Part shown: positions 61,540 through 64,000 of the stretch, one piece after another
Numbering within the stretch: the first letter of the stretch is position 1
How the letters are laid out: each line of letters opens with the position of its first letter
From: Mycobacterium stomatepiae
GTDB taxonomy: Bacteria > Actinomycetota > Actinomycetes > Mycobacteriales > Mycobacteriaceae
DNA length: 64,000 nt
Reading direction: 5' to 3'
Assembly: GCF_010731715.1 (NCBI RefSeq)
Contig: NZ_AP022587.1
Coordinates: 3,286,001-3,350,000 of the forward strand
Program-made: the position numbers and the translations under genes
Notes under the pieces: model-generated
What the model saw: only the letters and a program-made list of their open reading frames with translations
Databases searched by the model: none
Told to the model about the DNA's origin: nothing

Positions 61540-62418
61540 TTAATTCCCTGCTGCACGCACTCGTTGGGCTGCGGTACGCAAGGTGCGAGTGGTCAGTTCG
61601 GCGGCCAGGTGCCGCTTGTACTCGGCGGTACCGCGGGCATCGGTCACCGGGTCGCAGGCTTGCGCAGCACGCCGGCCCGCGTCGGCGAAGACCTCGTCGG
61701 TGACCGGCTGTCCGGCCAGACCCGCCGCCACCTCGGCAAGTGCCGCTCGGTCCACGTTGACAGCGGTCAGGCCCAGTCGGCCCGCGGCGATCGCGTCGCC
61801 GTCGAGGGTGAGCGCCGCACCGGCCGCCGCCACGGCCCAATCACCAACGCGCCGTTCGACTTTGGCATATGCACTGGATGAGTTGTGCCGCAGCGGGATT
61901 CGCACCTCGACGAGCATCTCGTTGAAGGTGAGTGCGGTTTCGTAGGGCCCGACGATGAAGTCGTCGATCGGTATTTCGCGTTCGCCCGACGGCCCTCGGG
62001 CCAGGCATACCGCGTCCAGCGCTTCGCATACGGTCGACAGATCCTCGGCCGGGTCGGCCTGACACAGCGAGCCGCCCAGGGTGCCGCGATTGCGGACCAC
62101 GGGGTCGGCGATGACACGTTCGGCGTCGCGGAAGATCGGGCAGTCGGCGGCCAGCGGCTCGGAGTCCAGCAGCTCGCGGTGACGGGTCATGGCGCCGATA
62201 CGGACCAGGGTCGGGTCGGTGATCACGTACCCGAGTTCAAGCGCCAGGTCGTTGATGTCGACGAGGTATTCGGGGTTGGCGATGCGCAGCTTCATCATCG
62301 GCAGCAGGCTGTGCCCGCCGGCGACCACTCGCGCCCCCTCACCCAACCGATCCAGAAGTCCGATGGCGTGGTCGACACTGGTTGCACGTTCGTATTCGAA
62401 GGGACCGGGTACCTGCAT
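61540..62418 (-). CDS. coxM: CO dehydrogenase medium FAD subunit
   Basis: FAD subunit of about 292 residues. VVAGGHSLLPMMKLRIANP is the first FAD motif (core AGGHSLLPMMKLR) and NRGTLGGSLCQADPAEDL the second. The C-terminal domain has VERRVGDWAVAAAGAAL and GTAEYKRHLAAEL. Passes electrons on to the respiratory chain. The ATG chosen has GTGAGG 8-9 bases upstream; a GTG 9 bases earlier is also open. A 59-base gap carrying a repeat separates it from coxS. Confidence 0.93.
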   Translation of the reverse strand: MQVPGPFEYERATSVDHAIGLLDRLGEGARVVAGGHSLLPMMKLRIANPEYLVDINDLALELGYVITDPTLVRIGAMTRHRELLDSEPLAADCPIFRDAERVIADPVVRNRGTLGGSLCQADPAEDLSTVCEALDAVCLARGPSGEREIPIDDFIVGPYETALTFNEMLVEVRIPLRHNSSSAYAKVERRVGDWAVAAAGAALTLDGDAIAAGRLGLTAVNVDRAALAEVAAGLAGQPVTDEVFADAGRRAAQACDPVTDARGTAEYKRHLAAELTTRTLRTAAQRVRAAGN

Positions 62419-62484
62419 GTGACGCACCTCACTTGGAAGGGGACCACAAGTGTCGGCCGCTCTGACTCGGGCGTCAATAGTGAG

Positions 62485-63654
62485 TTAAGCGATCGTTGAA
62501 GTCGCCTCGAACCCGCCCGTGACCTGCTGCTCCGGGGCCTCGTGGTGGATTCGGCCGGCCAGCCGGGCCAGCGGCAAACCACCGCCGCCCCACCGCCGGG
62601 CGATGATGTCGGCCGCGATCGAGACCGCGGTCTCCTCCGGTGTTCGGGCGCCCAGATCCAGCCCGATCGGGCTGGTGAGCCGGCTCAGCTCGGCGTCGGT
62701 CAGCCCGACCGCCCGCAGCCGCTCCACTCGGTCGGCGTGCGTGCGCCGCGAACCCATCGCCCCCACGTACCCGACGTGCGGCAGGCGCAACGCCACCTCG
62801 AGAACCGGGACGTCGAACTTCGGATCGTGGGTGAGCACGCAGATCACCGTGCTCTCGTCGATGGCGCCCGCCTCCGCCTGGGTGGCAAGGTAGCGGTGCG
62901 GCCACTCGACGACGACGCGCTCGGCCGCCGGAAAACGGGCCGGCGTGGCAAACACGGAACGCGCGTCGCACACCGTGACGCGGTAGCCGAGGAAGGCGCC
63001 CTGCTGCGCGAGGGCGGCGGCGAAATCGATGGCGCCGAACACCAGCATTCGCGGCTGCGGGGCATAGCTGGCGACGAATACCTCCATGCCTTCGCCGAGG
63101 CGCTGGCCATCGGGCCCGTATTTGAGGACTTCGCTGCGGCCCACCGCGAGTAGCCCGCGCGCATCGTCGGCGACCGCGGCGTCGGCGCGCGCCGATCCCA
63201 GCGATCCCGCCTCCGCATCCCGGCGGACGACGAGGCGCCGGCCGATCCACCGCGCGTCGGGATGGCCGATGACGGTCGCAACCGCGACCGGACATTGCTC
63301 GTCAATGTCGTCGGAGACCGCGCCTAGTTCGGGAAAGGTCTTCTGCGATACCGCCTCCACGAAGATGTCGATGATGCCGCCGCATGTCAGACCGACAGCG
63401 AAGGCGTCGCCGTCGCTGACCCCGTAGCGTTCCAGCCGTGGCGTTCCGGTCTGCGTCACCTCGGTAGCGGCTTGGTAGACAGCGCCTTCCACGCAACCAC
63501 CCGACACCGAGCCGCTCACCGAGCCGTCCGGTGCGACCACCATCGAGGCTCCGGGCAGCCGCGGTGCCGACCGAAAAGTTCGCACCACGGTCCCTAGACC
63601 CGCAGTGTCACCGGCGCGCCAAATCTTCATTAGTTCGGCAAGCACGTCTCGCAC
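62485..63654 (-). CDS. XdhC/CoxI family molybdenum-cofactor maturation protein
   Basis: Protein of 389 residues. The N-terminal XdhC/CoxI domain has GLGTVVRTFRSAPRLPGASM and GSVSGGCVEGAVYQ, and the C-terminal Rossmann domain has LVFGAIDFAAALAQQGAFLGY and VGAMGSRRTHADRVERL (cores). It protects and delivers sulfurated Mo cofactor to the dehydrogenase. The start is GTG (RDVLAELMKIW), 24 bases from the divergent LysR gene; a longer frame would overlap that gene. First gene of the CO dehydrogenase transcript. A second XdhC domain is fused to CoxL. Confidence 0.9.
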   Translation of the reverse strand: MRDVLAELMKIWRAGDTAGLGTVVRTFRSAPRLPGASMVVAPDGSVSGSVSGGCVEGAVYQAATEVTQTGTPRLERYGVSDGDAFAVGLTCGGIIDIFVEAVSQKTFPELGAVSDDIDEQCPVAVATVIGHPDARWIGRRLVVRRDAEAGSLGSARADAAVADDARGLLAVGRSEVLKYGPDGQRLGEGMEVFVASYAPQPRMLVFGAIDFAAALAQQGAFLGYRVTVCDARSVFATPARFPAAERVVVEWPHRYLATQAEAGAIDESTVICVLTHDPKFDVPVLEVALRLPHVGYVGAMGSRRTHADRVERLRAVGLTDAELSRLTSPIGLDLGARTPEETAVSIAADIIARRWGGGGLPLARLAGRIHHEAPEQQVTGGFEATSTIA

Positions 63655-63678
63655 GCTTCCCAAAGTAGGCTCATAAGC

Positions 63679-64000
63679 ATGACTCCGGCTCAACTTCGGG
63701 CCTATTCGGCGGTGGTTCGGTTGGGCTCGGTGCGAGCGGCCGCCGCGGAACTCGGTGTTTCCGACGCCGGAATCTCGATGCATGTCGCGGCTCTCCGCAA
63801 AGAACTCGACGACCCGCTGTTCACCAGAACCGGTGCGGGGCTGGCGTTCACACCCGGCGGGCTGCGACTAGCCAGCCGCGCGGTCGAAATCTTGGGTCTG
63901 CAGCAACAAACCGCGATCGAGGTCACCGAGGCGGCGCACGGGCGCCGGCTGCTGCGGATCGCGGCGTCGACGGCGTTCGCCGAACACGCGGCGCCCGGCC
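63679..64000 (+). CDS. LysR family regulator, partial at window end
   Basis: The first 107 codons of a LysR-type regulator. The N-terminal helix-turn-helix is complete: TPAQLRAYSAVVRLGSVRAAAAELGVSDAGISMHVAALRKELDDPLF (cores GSVRAAAAELGVSDAGIS and LRKELDDPLFTRT). The ligand domain begins and runs off the window. It is divergent from the CO dehydrogenase cluster with a 24-base gap, so it very probably controls those genes, as in M. tuberculosis and M. smegmatis, where a LysR gene flanks the cluster. Confidence 0.9.
   Translation, partial: MTPAQLRAYSAVVRLGSVRAAAAELGVSDAGISMHVAALRKELDDPLFTRTGAGLAFTPGGLRLASRAVEILGLQQQTAIEVTEAAHGRRLLRIAASTAFAEHAAPG

Overview
The window is a chromosomal segment of a Mycobacterium, most likely a slow-growing species. 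The DNA is GC-rich, the lipoproteins are of the Lpq type, and the gene order follows the M. tuberculosis H37Rv neighbourhoods Rv0419-Rv0389 and Rv0356c-Rv0377. That correspondence is recalled from family knowledge and was not searched. The second block runs in the opposite relative orientation to H37Rv, so a rearrangement breakpoint lies between purT and the thioesterase gene, near 40958-40981.

Left part (1-24.8 kb): the metallopeptidase lipoprotein lpqM and two tandem M28-type peptidase lipoproteins that both look damaged; two small membrane proteins; three tandem secreted four-cysteine proteins, each behind a related promoter; an SGNH esterase; the thiamin genes thiG-thiS-thiO behind a TPP riboswitch and divergent thiE; mutT3; the glnX-glnH-pknG amino-acid sensing operon; an IS30-family element inserted in the centre of a palindromic intergenic repeat; a DUF559 gene; a DUF1800/DUF1501 pair; and pta-ackA with fgd1 upstream.

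Middle part (24.8-41 kb): a metallo-beta-lactamase-fold gene with a YnfA-like membrane protein; an overlapping operon of a GNAT acetyltransferase and three flavin-dependent monooxygenases; a methyltransferase with a DUF3054 protein; fadE7-lpqK plus a secreted protein, with lpqK frameshifted; a TetR gene with a perfect 36-bp palindrome upstream; ndhA; and purT, a rhodanese gene and metZ.

Right part (41-64 kb): thioesterase-purA; a conserved protein with an M50 peptidase; a cation exporter behind an AT-rich inverted repeat; DUF3151; fba; DedA; a fused two-domain 3-oxoacid CoA-transferase; a GH76 enzyme; eutBC; a TetR/dehydrogenase divergent pair; and a complete aerobic form I carbon monoxide dehydrogenase cluster (LysR, XdhC, coxM, coxS, coxL, moxR, coxG, coxE). 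Its coxL is continuous with an XdhC-YHS gene.

Dispersed short repeats occur in intergenic gaps. One family has the arm GTCGAGTGTGCG; another contains CTTGCGATCGC. No tRNA, rRNA, CRISPR array or prophage was seen. I did not find a convincing new multi-gene defence or biosynthetic system. The most unusual items are the decayed peptidase pair, the coxL-xdhC fusion, the triplicated secreted gene family with its duplicated promoters, and the IS30 element that split a palindrome.
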